Shown: positions 1 through 6,454, numbered from the stretch's first letter. The stretch is 6,644 bases of DNA from Deltaproteobacteria bacterium (GCA_019310665.1 JAFDDW010000114.1:1-6644); one strand, 5' to 3'. A program made the numbers and translations. The notes: generated by a model not told the origin, from the sequence alone.

Positions 1-48
1 TTCTGCGGTTCGCTTTTCCCTGGTTCTGCTGTCTTTAGATCACGTCTT

Positions 49-63
49 CAGCGAGATTCGCTG
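49..63 (-). terminator. small perfect hairpin just after the GTPase stop
   Basis: CAGCGA, a 3-base loop and TCGCTG form a perfect 6-bp stem 12 bases past the stop codon of the GTPase gene. No T-run follows it on the minus strand, so it does not meet the usual intrinsic terminator pattern. It could slow 3' decay or be chance. The remaining bases 1-75 show no supported gene; whatever lies downstream starts outside the window. Confidence 0.22.
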
Positions 64-75
64 TTCAACCCAGGC

Positions 76-2316
76 CTAGGAAGCCTCTTCGATTTCCCTA
101 CGAACCTGATCCACCTTCACTTGCAGTGCCTGGGAGGCCCGATCCATTTCATTCAAAATGTGCACGGCCTTGGTCTTATCGTTTTGGCTGGTACCGATTC
201 GTTCAATGGTTGCGGAAAGGTCTGAAAAAAAAGCTTGAAAACGATCCAGCACGGCCTGGGCAAAACCGTCACTGGTCGCTTCGACCAGCTTGAAAAAAAA
301 TCTGAATTTCAGGTTTTCCCGGTAATCTTTGAGATTAAAAACCACGGCTTTCTCGGTTTCGCGCTTAATCCGGCGGGCGGCGTCTTTGAGAGCCTTGAGC
401 GCTTCTTCACCTTTATGATCGGAAGATTTTTTAAACAGTGTTTTAATGTTTCCCAAAGCCCGGTAAAATCCCAATCGCATGATAGCTTCGGTTCTAACTT
501 TGGCGGAATAGTGCAAGGCGGCAACAAGCGGTGGTGGACTGACGCCGCTGGTCTGGATGATGGCATCCATCTTCGGCCCTGGATTACCTGGACCCTTTTT
601 ACCGTCGGGAATTGAGGAATTGCGCCCCAGTACGCCGATAAATTCATCGTAGGCCTCTTCTATCATCGATTCAAACGGTATGATGAGCGCTGCAAAGTAT
701 GCTTCGATTCGCTTTTCCCCGTCCTGAACAAAACGCAATACTTCGGGATTAATTACCTCGGTAACGTGGGAGTCAAGGGCCTGTTTGAAGTCCTGGAACA
801 GCAGATAGAGACTCCGGGAAAAATCCATGTCCGCCACGTTTGTTTGGTATCCATCGGAGTCCGGCATATAGGCGCGGATAAAATTTCGAAGATCTTTGGC
901 AACCGGGCCGGATTGCGCGTCTAAAAATCGATGAACTTCACGCTGAAGCTCTTTTCTTATCTCAGGGACGGCTCCGGAAAGGGTCTTTTTAATCGATAAT
1001 TGGATCTGACTGAGTCGTCGCTGATGGGTTTCAATTTTTTTCAAGATCTCCCTGGCACTGTCGGCATCGTTGGCGAGCACGTCGTGATTTATGCCGATCC
1101 AATCTCCGACTCCGGATAAAATAACCCCCAATCGCTCGATATGGTTTCTCAATAGCAGAGAATACCGCTTGCGCGCCAGGCGTTCATAAAAGACAGATTC
1201 AAATTTGGCCGACTCGCTGTTTGACAATTCGGTAAGATCTCGATCGGTTTGCCAATACTCATACCTCAGGCGGTCTTTATCAGAAAGATTGTCTTTAAGA
1301 GAGGAAAACAGATTATAAAGGGCTGAGAAGCAATAAACATCCGGATTCGGCTTCAGCATGGATATTTCTTCTCGAATCCGATCCACCAGGGTTTGCAGGT
1401 CATCGATGCCGTCGTGTTCGCTGAAGTCGCAATTTATCACGAATACGATGTTATCCATGATGCCCATTTTCTTGATCATGGATAAAAATCGAATATCGGC
1501 CTCCCGCAATCCAGTACGGCTGCTCACGACATAGATAATCAGATGGGTCAGCAACAAGTAATCCTGGATCATGGTCAGATGCAGTGGGTTTGATGAATCA
1601 CTGCCCTGACAATCCGCAATCTCAATATTGCTCTGCACATGGTCGGAGTTGATTTCAAGCAGCACATCCTTCAAATATACCGCCAATGATTCATCCCCCA
1701 CAAAGGTTTTGTGATCGAAAAAACGATCATCCTCATACAGTTGAATGCCGTTATCGGGAGTTAAAAAGCTGTTTACGGTTTCATAGCCCTTAAGATAGGA
1801 AGTCAATAGAACATTATTGAGGTTGCGTGTAGACCGGGTAATTAATTGCTCCGGACCCAGTTCACCCAGCGCCCGCTGCAATTTTTCGCGCTCTTTTTTC
1901 TGCCTGATATCAAATCGGCCGTCTTTCGGGAGCCAGTTCGCAGACGGAAACAGGACCAGTGCCTGTTCAATTTCGCTATTGATCTCTTGCCAGGATTTAA
2001 AAAACAGTTTGGCCCGGAGGCGCTCTGCATTGCGCACCCGGGTAACGATGGAGGTAATCACACCGGCCCCTCGCTTCACATATTCGCCATTAAAAATCGA
2101 ATTTAAGAATGTACTTTTACCGGATTTAATCGTTCCGACAATCGCCACCCGGATGGTATTTTCGGCCATCTGCCCCGGAAGGTATTCACAGGTTTTCTCC
2201 CATTCGCCGAAACTGTAATCCGCCATACCGGGAATCGATTTGGCCGTGGAGAACAATTTCAAAACATCCTGGTTGATTCTCAGGATTTCATCTTTCAATG
2301 TGCTGTAAGTGTCCAT
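76..2316 (-). CDS. dynamin-like large GTPase
   Basis: The 746-residue protein looks like a bacterial dynamin-family GTPase, a group that binds nucleotide in an N-terminal G domain and remodels or tethers membranes through long helical stalks. Seen: G1/Walker A GTIKSGKST at residues 61-69 after a hydrophobic strand (IRVAIV); a candidate G2 threonine in GVITSIVT (85-92); G3 DCQG at 235-238; and a G4-like strand VFVINCDF at 291-298 that lacks the usual N/T-K-x-D. About 145 residues separate G2 and G3, a long charged helical insertion. Residues from about 370 to 746 are mostly helical, with a Gly/Pro-rich loop (573-597), a hydrophobic-basic stretch (595-630) that might be a membrane-contact paddle, and a predicted coiled coil at the C terminus (712-746). 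No signal peptide or clear transmembrane helix is seen. The ATG at 2316 lies 55 codons before G1 and has only a weak AGAAGAG ribosome site. Bacterial dynamins often occur as adjacent pairs, but no partner is visible. Family assignment is firm; the biological role is unknown. Confidence 0.87.
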   Translation of the reverse strand: MDTYSTLKDEILRINQDVLKLFSTAKSIPGMADYSFGEWEKTCEYLPGQMAENTIRVAIVGTIKSGKSTFLNSIFNGEYVKRGAGVITSIVTRVRNAERLRAKLFFKSWQEINSEIEQALVLFPSANWLPKDGRFDIRQKKEREKLQRALGELGPEQLITRSTRNLNNVLLTSYLKGYETVNSFLTPDNGIQLYEDDRFFDHKTFVGDESLAVYLKDVLLEINSDHVQSNIEIADCQGSDSSNPLHLTMIQDYLLLTHLIIYVVSSRTGLREADIRFLSMIKKMGIMDNIVFVINCDFSEHDGIDDLQTLVDRIREEISMLKPNPDVYCFSALYNLFSSLKDNLSDKDRLRYEYWQTDRDLTELSNSESAKFESVFYERLARKRYSLLLRNHIERLGVILSGVGDWIGINHDVLANDADSAREILKKIETHQRRLSQIQLSIKKTLSGAVPEIRKELQREVHRFLDAQSGPVAKDLRNFIRAYMPDSDGYQTNVADMDFSRSLYLLFQDFKQALDSHVTEVINPEVLRFVQDGEKRIEAYFAALIIPFESMIEEAYDEFIGVLGRNSSIPDGKKGPGNPGPKMDAIIQTSGVSPPPLVAALHYSAKVRTEAIMRLGFYRALGNIKTLFKKSSDHKGEEALKALKDAARRIKRETEKAVVFNLKDYRENLKFRFFFKLVEATSDGFAQAVLDRFQAFFSDLSATIERIGTSQNDKTKAVHILNEMDRASQALQVKVDQVRREIEEAS

Positions 2317-2353
2317 CGCTCTTCTGTTCCGACTGGCTGTTGAACTTAATGCC

Positions 2354-2382
2354 TTGTAAAGGTTAATGTTTTATGCTACTAA
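2354..2382 (+). promoter_or_regulatory. putative sigma70-type promoter of the small Cys protein gene
   Basis: TTGTAA (2354-2359) and TACTAA (2377-2382) are separated by 17 bases, and TGC just before the -10 gives an extended -10. Transcription would start near 2389, leaving a leader of about 43 bases before the ATG at 2432. It lies in the 115-base spacer between divergent genes. I could not identify a convincing promoter for the GTPase on the opposite strand of this spacer. Confidence 0.4.
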
Positions 2383-2431
2383 AGAGTTACATCAGATAAT
2401 GAAGCCAATTTAGGGAGGGAATACGAGATTT

Positions 2432-2578
2432 ATGTCCGAAAAACATCCTGAGTGTCCATTATATAATCCGCTAAACTGCAAAGAATACTATAACCCGAAA
2501 CTTTGCGCTTTTGTTAGAAAGGACAAAGTCTGCCTTAAAAAAAAGAAGCCTAAAGCCAAGACAAAAGCCAAAGGATAA
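2432..2578 (+). CDS. small four-cysteine, lysine-tailed protein (48 aa), unknown function
   Basis: This short reading frame starts at an ATG preceded by a strong ribosome site (AGGGAGG, 2412-2418, spacing 13, slightly long) and ends at TAA. It encodes 48 residues with cysteines at 8, 16, 25 and 34, an almost regular spacing (C-x7-C-x8-C-x8-C). The first two intervals are clearly related: CPLYNPLNC and CKEYYNPKLC share the pattern C-x2-Y-NP-x-C, so the peptide seems built from a repeated 8-9 residue unit. The last 14 residues are mostly Lys with Pro, Ala and Thr, a basic tail suited to contact nucleic acid or acidic partners. Four cysteines with HPEC at the start could bind zinc or an iron-sulfur centre; that is inference, since the spacing is not a classic CxxC zinc ribbon. 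It has no signal peptide or membrane helix. It diverges from the GTPase gene and converges on the YqgE/AlgH gene. I do not recognise a named family. The ribosome site, structured composition and fit between neighbours argue that it is real. Confidence 0.68.
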   Translation: MSEKHPECPLYNPLNCKEYYNPKLCAFVRKDKVCLKKKKPKAKTKAKG

Positions 2579-2595
2579 CCGGCCGTAAGAATTAA

Positions 2596-3165
2596 TCAGG
2601 CATGACCGGCTGTGTCCGAAAGCAAGGTCGGGTTAATCCCCATCTTTTTTAGCACTTCTTCCCAACGCAATTCAACTGGCATATCAAAAATATTTTCCTC
2701 AAAAATCGCATAATTCAACCACGCATTTTCTTTTATTTCGGATTCTAGCTGTCCCGCTCCCCAACCGGCACAACCCAGAATGATAATAAATGCCCGGGGT
2801 CCCCGCTCCATGGCAACCGCTTCCAGGATATCTCTGGTGTTGGTCATAGCCAGTGAAGGTGTGATCATCAGACTGGATTTCCAGCTCAACGGAGGGCCAT
2901 GCAGCACAAAAATTTCACCAACATGAACCGGACCACCCAGATAAATAGGAATGGATTGCGTGCCGGGGACATTTTCAATGGCTAATTCCTCAAATATATC
3001 TTTGGCTGTTAAAGAATGGTGAACGCGGTTGACAATAATGCCCATGGCTCCGTTTTCATTATGCTCACAGATACAGGTAACCGTCTGATAAAAATTCGGG
3101 TCAAGCAGACTCGGCATCGCCAACAGAAACTGCCCTTTCAGGGAAGCGGATTGATCCTTCGCCAT
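2596..3165 (-). CDS. YqgE/AlgH family protein
   Basis: The 189-residue product is a full-length member of the YqgE/AlgH (DUF179) family, which is usually about 185-190 residues. Seen: the N-terminal block GQFLLAMPSLLDPNF (11-25), strand and loop CEHNENGAMGIIVNR (33-47), GGPV (77-80), the family hallmark GCAGWGAGQLESEI (131-144) followed by N147 and W149, and the typical AGHA C terminus. It is soluble, with no signal peptide. The family is widespread in Proteobacteria; AlgH was named for an effect on alginate production in Pseudomonas, but the biochemical role is not settled. The ATG at 3165 is well placed: GGAGGG lies 6 bases upstream, and the protein begins just before the conserved block. 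The gene is transcribed in the same direction as the cyclase but lies 409 bases downstream with its own likely promoter, so it is probably a separate unit. It is not next to a yqgF/ruvX homologue, the neighbour seen in E. coli, within this window. Confidence 0.95.
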   Translation of the reverse strand: MAKDQSASLKGQFLLAMPSLLDPNFYQTVTCICEHNENGAMGIIVNRVHHSLTAKDIFEELAIENVPGTQSIPIYLGGPVHVGEIFVLHGPPLSWKSSLMITPSLAMTNTRDILEAVAMERGPRAFIIILGCAGWGAGQLESEIKENAWLNYAIFEENIFDMPVELRWEEVLKKMGINPTLLSDTAGHA

Positions 3166-3218
3166 TAGAGCCCTCCAACTAACTGCAGGTTAAATTCAAG
3201 ATCTTTGTAAATCGCTAA

Positions 3219-3247
3219 AAACTAATTTTATCGGAACCATTTGTCAA
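3219..3247 (-). promoter_or_regulatory. putative sigma70 promoter of the YqgE/AlgH gene
   Basis: On the minus strand a perfect TTGACA (+ strand 3242-3247) is followed after 17 bases by TAGTTT (3219-3224), which keeps the three best-conserved -10 positions. The predicted start near 3211 gives a leader of about 46 bases ending in the GGAGGG ribosome site. The position supports independent transcription of this gene. Confidence 0.5.
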
Positions 3248-3371
3248 GGTCAGATTGTGGATTTTTTATCGAGCAGGATATATGAGAAGGAATACCGGTG
3301 TCCCAGAAATACATTATCAAAGTCGAAAAGCATACCTAAAAGCCGAATCGATTTGACATATTGTGTTCTGA

Positions 3372-3473
3372 GATTTGCCCTTCGACTGGGCTCAGGGTGG
3401 TGAGTCCTTCGACTTTGCTCAGGACCGTGAGCCTGTCGAACGGCTTGTCGAACCATTTCGGATTTGAGTTTTT
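3372..3473 (+). repeat. REP-like palindromic repeat cluster, left copy
   Basis: The block runs from GATTTGCCCTTCGAC through a first imperfect arm pair (GGGCTCA/TGAGTCC, 3388-3407), then a second palindrome at 3408-3440 (TTCGAC, GCTCA, 6-base loop, TGAGC, GTCGAA), a short extra CGGCTTGTCGAA, and an AT-rich tail CCATTTCGGATTTGAG. It looks like two repeat units fused, the first lacking its outer right arm. The same element lies in the opposite orientation at 6493-6554. Dispersed palindromes of this kind are common between genes in several bacterial groups and can fold in RNA; here the cluster lies 3' of the cyclase. Confidence 0.8.
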
Positions 3474-3574
3474 GAATTTGGGATTTGAAAATTGGGATTT
3501 AACCAATTCAATTTTGAAAAAGGATCCACTAATAGATCAATCCGACTATTGCAAATTACATTTGGGACACACCA

Positions 3575-6196
3575 CTATTTGGCTACCGATACCGGCGTGA
3601 TTTCGGTTCGACGATCCTTGTCCATTCGACGGTTTAACAGCCGATATACTTTCATAGCGCCAACCTCTTTTCCAGTATCCCTGGAGATTTCAACATCGGC
3701 GACTTCCAGGCGCGAGCGCACCGCTCGGAGGGTATTTTCGCTGATCAAGATGCCATTGGGAAAAGGTTTTGTCAGGTTTTGCAACCGGAATACGATATTC
3801 ACCGAATCACCGATGACGGTGTAGTCCATTTTCTTATCAAAACCAATATTGCCCACCACGACTTCTCCGGTGTGAATACTAATTCCCATATTCACGGAGA
3901 CCCCCAGTTTTTGCTTGAAAAATTTGTTTACCGCTGGAATGGAATGTTTCATTTCGAAGGCGGCTGCAATGGCATTGTCCGCATCACTGGTGCTTGCCAC
4001 CGGGGCGCCAAAAAGTGCCAGGAAGCCGTCCCCCAGGTATTTGTCGACAATGCCATGGTGCTTGAAAACGATACCGCCCATGACCGAAAAAAAGCTGTTG
4101 AGCAATGATACGGTTTTCTGAGACCCAATTTGCTTGGCCAGACGTGAAAAGCCTCTGATGTCAATATTTAGCAAAGTAATGGTTCTGATTTCTTCTATAA
4201 TCGGCTTTCCGTTGGCGGAGCCGTGCAAAATTTTGTCTAAGACCTCTTTGGGTACAAATTTTTGAAACATATGACGCATATCGCGCTCGTGTTCGGCCAT
4301 TGAAACGGTTTCCTTATACAGGCGAGCGTTTTCAAGGGCAATGCAGACCGAAGTAGCAATAGCCTGAAGCAAATCTTTATCATCAAACTCGAATTCACCA
4401 TTAATTTTATTCAGTACCTCGATGACCCCGATTACCTTACCCTGAGATATCATGGGCACACAAAGGGCGGAGCTGGTCATAAAGCCCGACACCTCATCGA
4501 TGACCGGAAAAAAATGAGATGACTTTTCAGTGTCGTTAACGATAATCGCTTCTCCCCGGGCGGCCACATAGCCGGCGATTCCCTGCCCCAGCTTCAATCG
4601 AAACTTCTTCATTGATTTTATTTTTATATTGAAGGCAACGGCAATTTCGAGTTCGTTGCCTTCCAGAAAAAGAAGCGAACCGGCTTCTACATTCATCACC
4701 TCCCGGATCATGTCCATTGTATATTTTAGCACCTTACTGATATCAAATGTCGAGGATGCCAGGGCACTGCCGATTTGTCGAATCGTATCCAACTCTTGAT
4801 TGCGCCTCACAACTGCAGCCGAAAGTTTGTTGCGCTCCAGGACCAGAGAAAGGGCGTTGGCAGTCCATTTTAAAAGCTCTTGGACGTCGGAGAATAATCC
4901 ACGTTTTTTTGAGGCCAGAACCAGGATTCCCGACACATCTCCTTCCATTTTTATAGGTGCCAGAAGGCAGGACTGACAACCGTGATCCTTAAAGAGGGCC
5001 TGGTCAAGTGAGTTGTTTGCAAAATTCTGATCCTCAACGACCAGGGCAATTTCCTGTCTAAAAACTTTTTCAATCTGTGAGCCGTTGTAAGAGTAAGAGT
5101 TTCCCTTGACAATGGGCGATGGATGGCTGCTAATAAATTCGGAAATAGTTAAATAATCCGGTTTACTGACATGTTTGATCATCACAACAGCAAAATCGTA
5201 GTCGACAACGTTGTGAATCTCATTGAGAACGGCGCGAATAAGCTCACTGTCCCGGAAGCTGGAATTAAAAAGTTTATAAATCTTTTCAATAAACGTGTGA
5301 AAAACAGCTTCCCGCTCGTTCTCTTTTAGAAGGCGCAGGTTCTGATAGGAAAAAGCGGCATTGCTTAAAAGCGGCGTTAAAACTTCAATATCGCTGTGAG
5401 TATATATTTTGGTGTTGTTTCTGGATGAAATGGTCAGAACGCCGATAATCTCCTTGCTGGTTTTAATCGGCATACAAACGAATGACTTTGATCCGTAATG
5501 CGCCATGTTGGCACGACCGAAACGCTTGTCTTTTTCAATATCCTCCACCACCAGCGGAGATTTGTTAATGACCGCGTATTTGGCAATACTGGTTTCAAAA
5601 TCGATCCGATCCCCCACCTTGACAAATTTGTTAAGGCCCACGTTCGCTTTGACCACAAATGACTTGGCGCCATTTTTTTCAAGCGTCAGTACGGAGCCGA
5701 GATCAGAGTTGGTTAACAGTAACGCCCGTTCCAGAGCAACATAAAGGATCTCTTCCGGATCGAAGGTAACATAGCATAGCTCCGAAAGCTCCTTTAAAAT
5801 GGTGATCTCAGATGCCTTTTTTTCAAGCATCTTGAAGGTGTTGCTGAACTGTCTTTCAATAGTGGTAAAAGAATTAACAATGGTTTGCAGTTCGTCAGTT
5901 CCGGTTTGGACCTCGCTATCCGACAGCGCGGTGATATAGTTCGTCGACATCGCCTGGGATATGTTGGCTATTTTATCAAACAGATTCTTCAGTATGTTAA
6001 AAGCAATAAATGAAAAAACGAGAATCCCTAGGAAGAAATAGGGCAGGTATTCATCATCCAGAATATTATACTTAATGCTGAAAAATAAATATCCCAGTAT
6101 GGGGAATAAAAAAAAGAGCCCAAAAATTAAATTGAGCTTGTAATACAGACTCCGGCGTTTCAAAAGTCTCTTTCCTAACCAATTGTTAAATCTCAT
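3575..6196 (-). CDS. membrane-anchored class III adenylate cyclase with three GAF domains
   Basis: The 873-residue protein is predicted to make cAMP from ATP at the cytoplasmic face of the inner membrane. A basic N terminus (KRLLKRR) precedes two membrane helices (about 21-41 and 51-69) joined by a very short acidic loop. A HAMP-like and coiled-coil linker follows (70-140, with TDELQTIVNSF). Three GAF domains lie at about 144-288, 310-455 and 485-625. A helix with FQKFVPKEVLDKIL (645-657) leads into the catalytic domain (about 670-855). All key class III positions are present: metal-binding D679 and D723, substrate-specifying K719 and T793, and transition-state N800 and R804, so it should be active as a homodimer. 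Lys plus Thr indicates ATP rather than GTP and resembles class IIIb enzymes such as cyanobacterial CyaB1. GAF3 carries N596-K597, F604 and D608, most of the NKFDE signature of cyclic-nucleotide-binding GAFs, with the final E replaced by L609. The ATG at 6196 has AAGGA 8 bases upstream and precedes the basic membrane anchor. No cAMP receptor gene is in view. Confidence 0.92.
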   Translation of the reverse strand: MRFNNWLGKRLLKRRSLYYKLNLIFGLFFLFPILGYLFFSIKYNILDDEYLPYFFLGILVFSFIAFNILKNLFDKIANISQAMSTNYITALSDSEVQTGTDELQTIVNSFTTIERQFSNTFKMLEKKASEITILKELSELCYVTFDPEEILYVALERALLLTNSDLGSVLTLEKNGAKSFVVKANVGLNKFVKVGDRIDFETSIAKYAVINKSPLVVEDIEKDKRFGRANMAHYGSKSFVCMPIKTSKEIIGVLTISSRNNTKIYTHSDIEVLTPLLSNAAFSYQNLRLLKENEREAVFHTFIEKIYKLFNSSFRDSELIRAVLNEIHNVVDYDFAVVMIKHVSKPDYLTISEFISSHPSPIVKGNSYSYNGSQIEKVFRQEIALVVEDQNFANNSLDQALFKDHGCQSCLLAPIKMEGDVSGILVLASKKRGLFSDVQELLKWTANALSLVLERNKLSAAVVRRNQELDTIRQIGSALASSTFDISKVLKYTMDMIREVMNVEAGSLLFLEGNELEIAVAFNIKIKSMKKFRLKLGQGIAGYVAARGEAIIVNDTEKSSHFFPVIDEVSGFMTSSALCVPMISQGKVIGVIEVLNKINGEFEFDDKDLLQAIATSVCIALENARLYKETVSMAEHERDMRHMFQKFVPKEVLDKILHGSANGKPIIEEIRTITLLNIDIRGFSRLAKQIGSQKTVSLLNSFFSVMGGIVFKHHGIVDKYLGDGFLALFGAPVASTSDADNAIAAAFEMKHSIPAVNKFFKQKLGVSVNMGISIHTGEVVVGNIGFDKKMDYTVIGDSVNIVFRLQNLTKPFPNGILISENTLRAVRSRLEVADVEISRDTGKEVGAMKVYRLLNRRMDKDRRTEITPVSVAK

Positions 6197-6223
6197 TGAG
6201 CCGTCCTTTATAGGAGACCTTTG

Positions 6224-6243
6224 CTATATGATCATTATTATAG
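6224..6243 (-). promoter_or_regulatory. TATAAT box inside an imperfect dyad, possible proximal promoter/operator
   Basis: On the minus strand a perfect TATAAT (+ strand 6237-6242) lies about 40 bases before the cyclase ATG. No good -35 lies 16-18 bases away; TTGAGT is 21 bases upstream, too far for a normal sigma70 site. The box overlaps an imperfect dyad centred on TGATCA (CTATA...TATAG), which could bind a regulator. Chance occurrence in AT-rich DNA is quite possible. Confidence 0.28.
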
Positions 6244-6307
6244 AGCCTCCAAACATCTGCGGTACTCAAAAATTCCCTCCCGGGGATATTGAGTGCCTAC
6301 ATATTAA

Positions 6308-6336
6308 TTTATATCTCAAAAACGAATTTTCTTCAA
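6308..6336 (-). promoter_or_regulatory. putative distal sigma70 promoter of the cyclase gene
   Basis: On the minus strand TTGAAG (+ strand 6331-6336) and TATAAA (6308-6313) are separated by exactly 17 bases. The start would be near 6300, giving a leader of about 104 bases that includes a CCCGGGAGGG stretch and ends in AAGGACGG before the ATG. This is the best-scoring candidate by eye in the upstream region. Confidence 0.45.
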
Positions 6337-6354
6337 GAAAATAAACAGGCTATA

Positions 6355-6396
6355 ACGGGTTGCGCGTTGCGGGTTACGGGTTGCGGGTTGCGGGTC
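6355..6396 (+). repeat. heptanucleotide tandem array (GCGGGTT), six units
   Basis: Six consecutive 7-base units read ACGGGTT, GCGCGTT, GCGGGTT, ACGGGTT, GCGGGTT, GCGGGTC. Five contain GGG, and the last four G-runs (6371-6394) are spaced by exactly four bases, which satisfies the G3-N4-G3-N4-G3-N4-G3 quadruplex pattern on the plus strand. The array begins 19 bases beyond the -35 box of the candidate cyclase promoter. Confidence 0.9.
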
Positions 6397-6400
6397 TTTC

Positions 6401-6435
6401 GATTTGGGATTTCGGATTTGGGATTTGGGATTTAA
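6401..6435 (+). repeat. heptanucleotide tandem array (GATTTGG), five units
   Basis: Five consecutive 7-base units read GATTTGG, GATTTCG, GATTTGG, GATTTGG, GATTTAA. The array follows the GCGGGTT array after four bases and shares its period but not its sequence. Degenerate versions of the same word occur at 3460-3500 and around 6501-6570. Confidence 0.88.
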
Positions 6436-6454
6436 AAGATGGCGTCAGTGAGTT

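Larger units (their letters stand above)
3166..3574. other. 409-base non-coding gap between YqgE/AlgH and cyclase genes
   Basis: From left to right this gap holds the leader and promoter of the YqgE/AlgH gene (to 3247), about 120 bases with nothing recognisable (3248-3371), a palindromic repeat cluster (3372-3473), an AT-rich stretch with degenerate GATTTGGG-like words (3474-3500), and about 75 unremarkable bases up to the cyclase stop. No intrinsic terminator with a clear stem and T-run is seen for the cyclase; the palindromes may serve that purpose. A minus-strand frame at 3250-3456 translates the repeat and is not considered a gene. Confidence 0.7.

Noticed and set aside
225..300. Two A8 runs (225-232 and 293-300) in the GTPase gene as possible slippage sites
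   Set aside because: Each simply encodes a Phe-rich stretch in a frame that stays intact to its stop; nothing in the sequence suggests a functional alternative product.
235..647. Plus- and minus-strand frames of 110-130 codons inside the GTPase gene
   Set aside because: They overlap the well-supported GTPase reading frame, have low-complexity or atypical composition and no ribosome sites.
1817..2218. Plus-strand frames of 86 and 133 codons opposite the GTPase G domain
   Set aside because: They are antisense to a conserved coding region (including Walker A) and show no recognisable protein features.
2579..2615. ACCGGC copies around the convergent gene ends as a bidirectional terminator
   Set aside because: The two copies are direct, not inverted, and pair only weakly; no T-runs follow.
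3250..3456. 68-codon minus-strand frame with VRQAHGPEQSRR-like sequence
   Set aside because: Its first part is a translation of the palindromic repeat cluster, a well-known source of false small genes; there is no ribosome site, and the rest resembles no family I know.
3510..3574. Possible intrinsic terminator after the cyclase (GGAT...ATCC then T5 on the minus strand)
   Set aside because: The stem is only about four base pairs with a long loop, too weak to call.
3779..4164. Several frames of 68-110 codons over the cyclase catalytic domain
   Set aside because: The conserved catalytic motifs are all in the main minus-strand frame, so these are shadows.
4743..5744. Frames of 69-82 codons within the GAF region
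   Set aside because: They are out-of-frame readings of a continuous GAF-containing gene, without start signals.
6355..6435. CRISPR-like array
   Set aside because: The repeats are 7 bases with no spacers, so it is a simple tandem tract.
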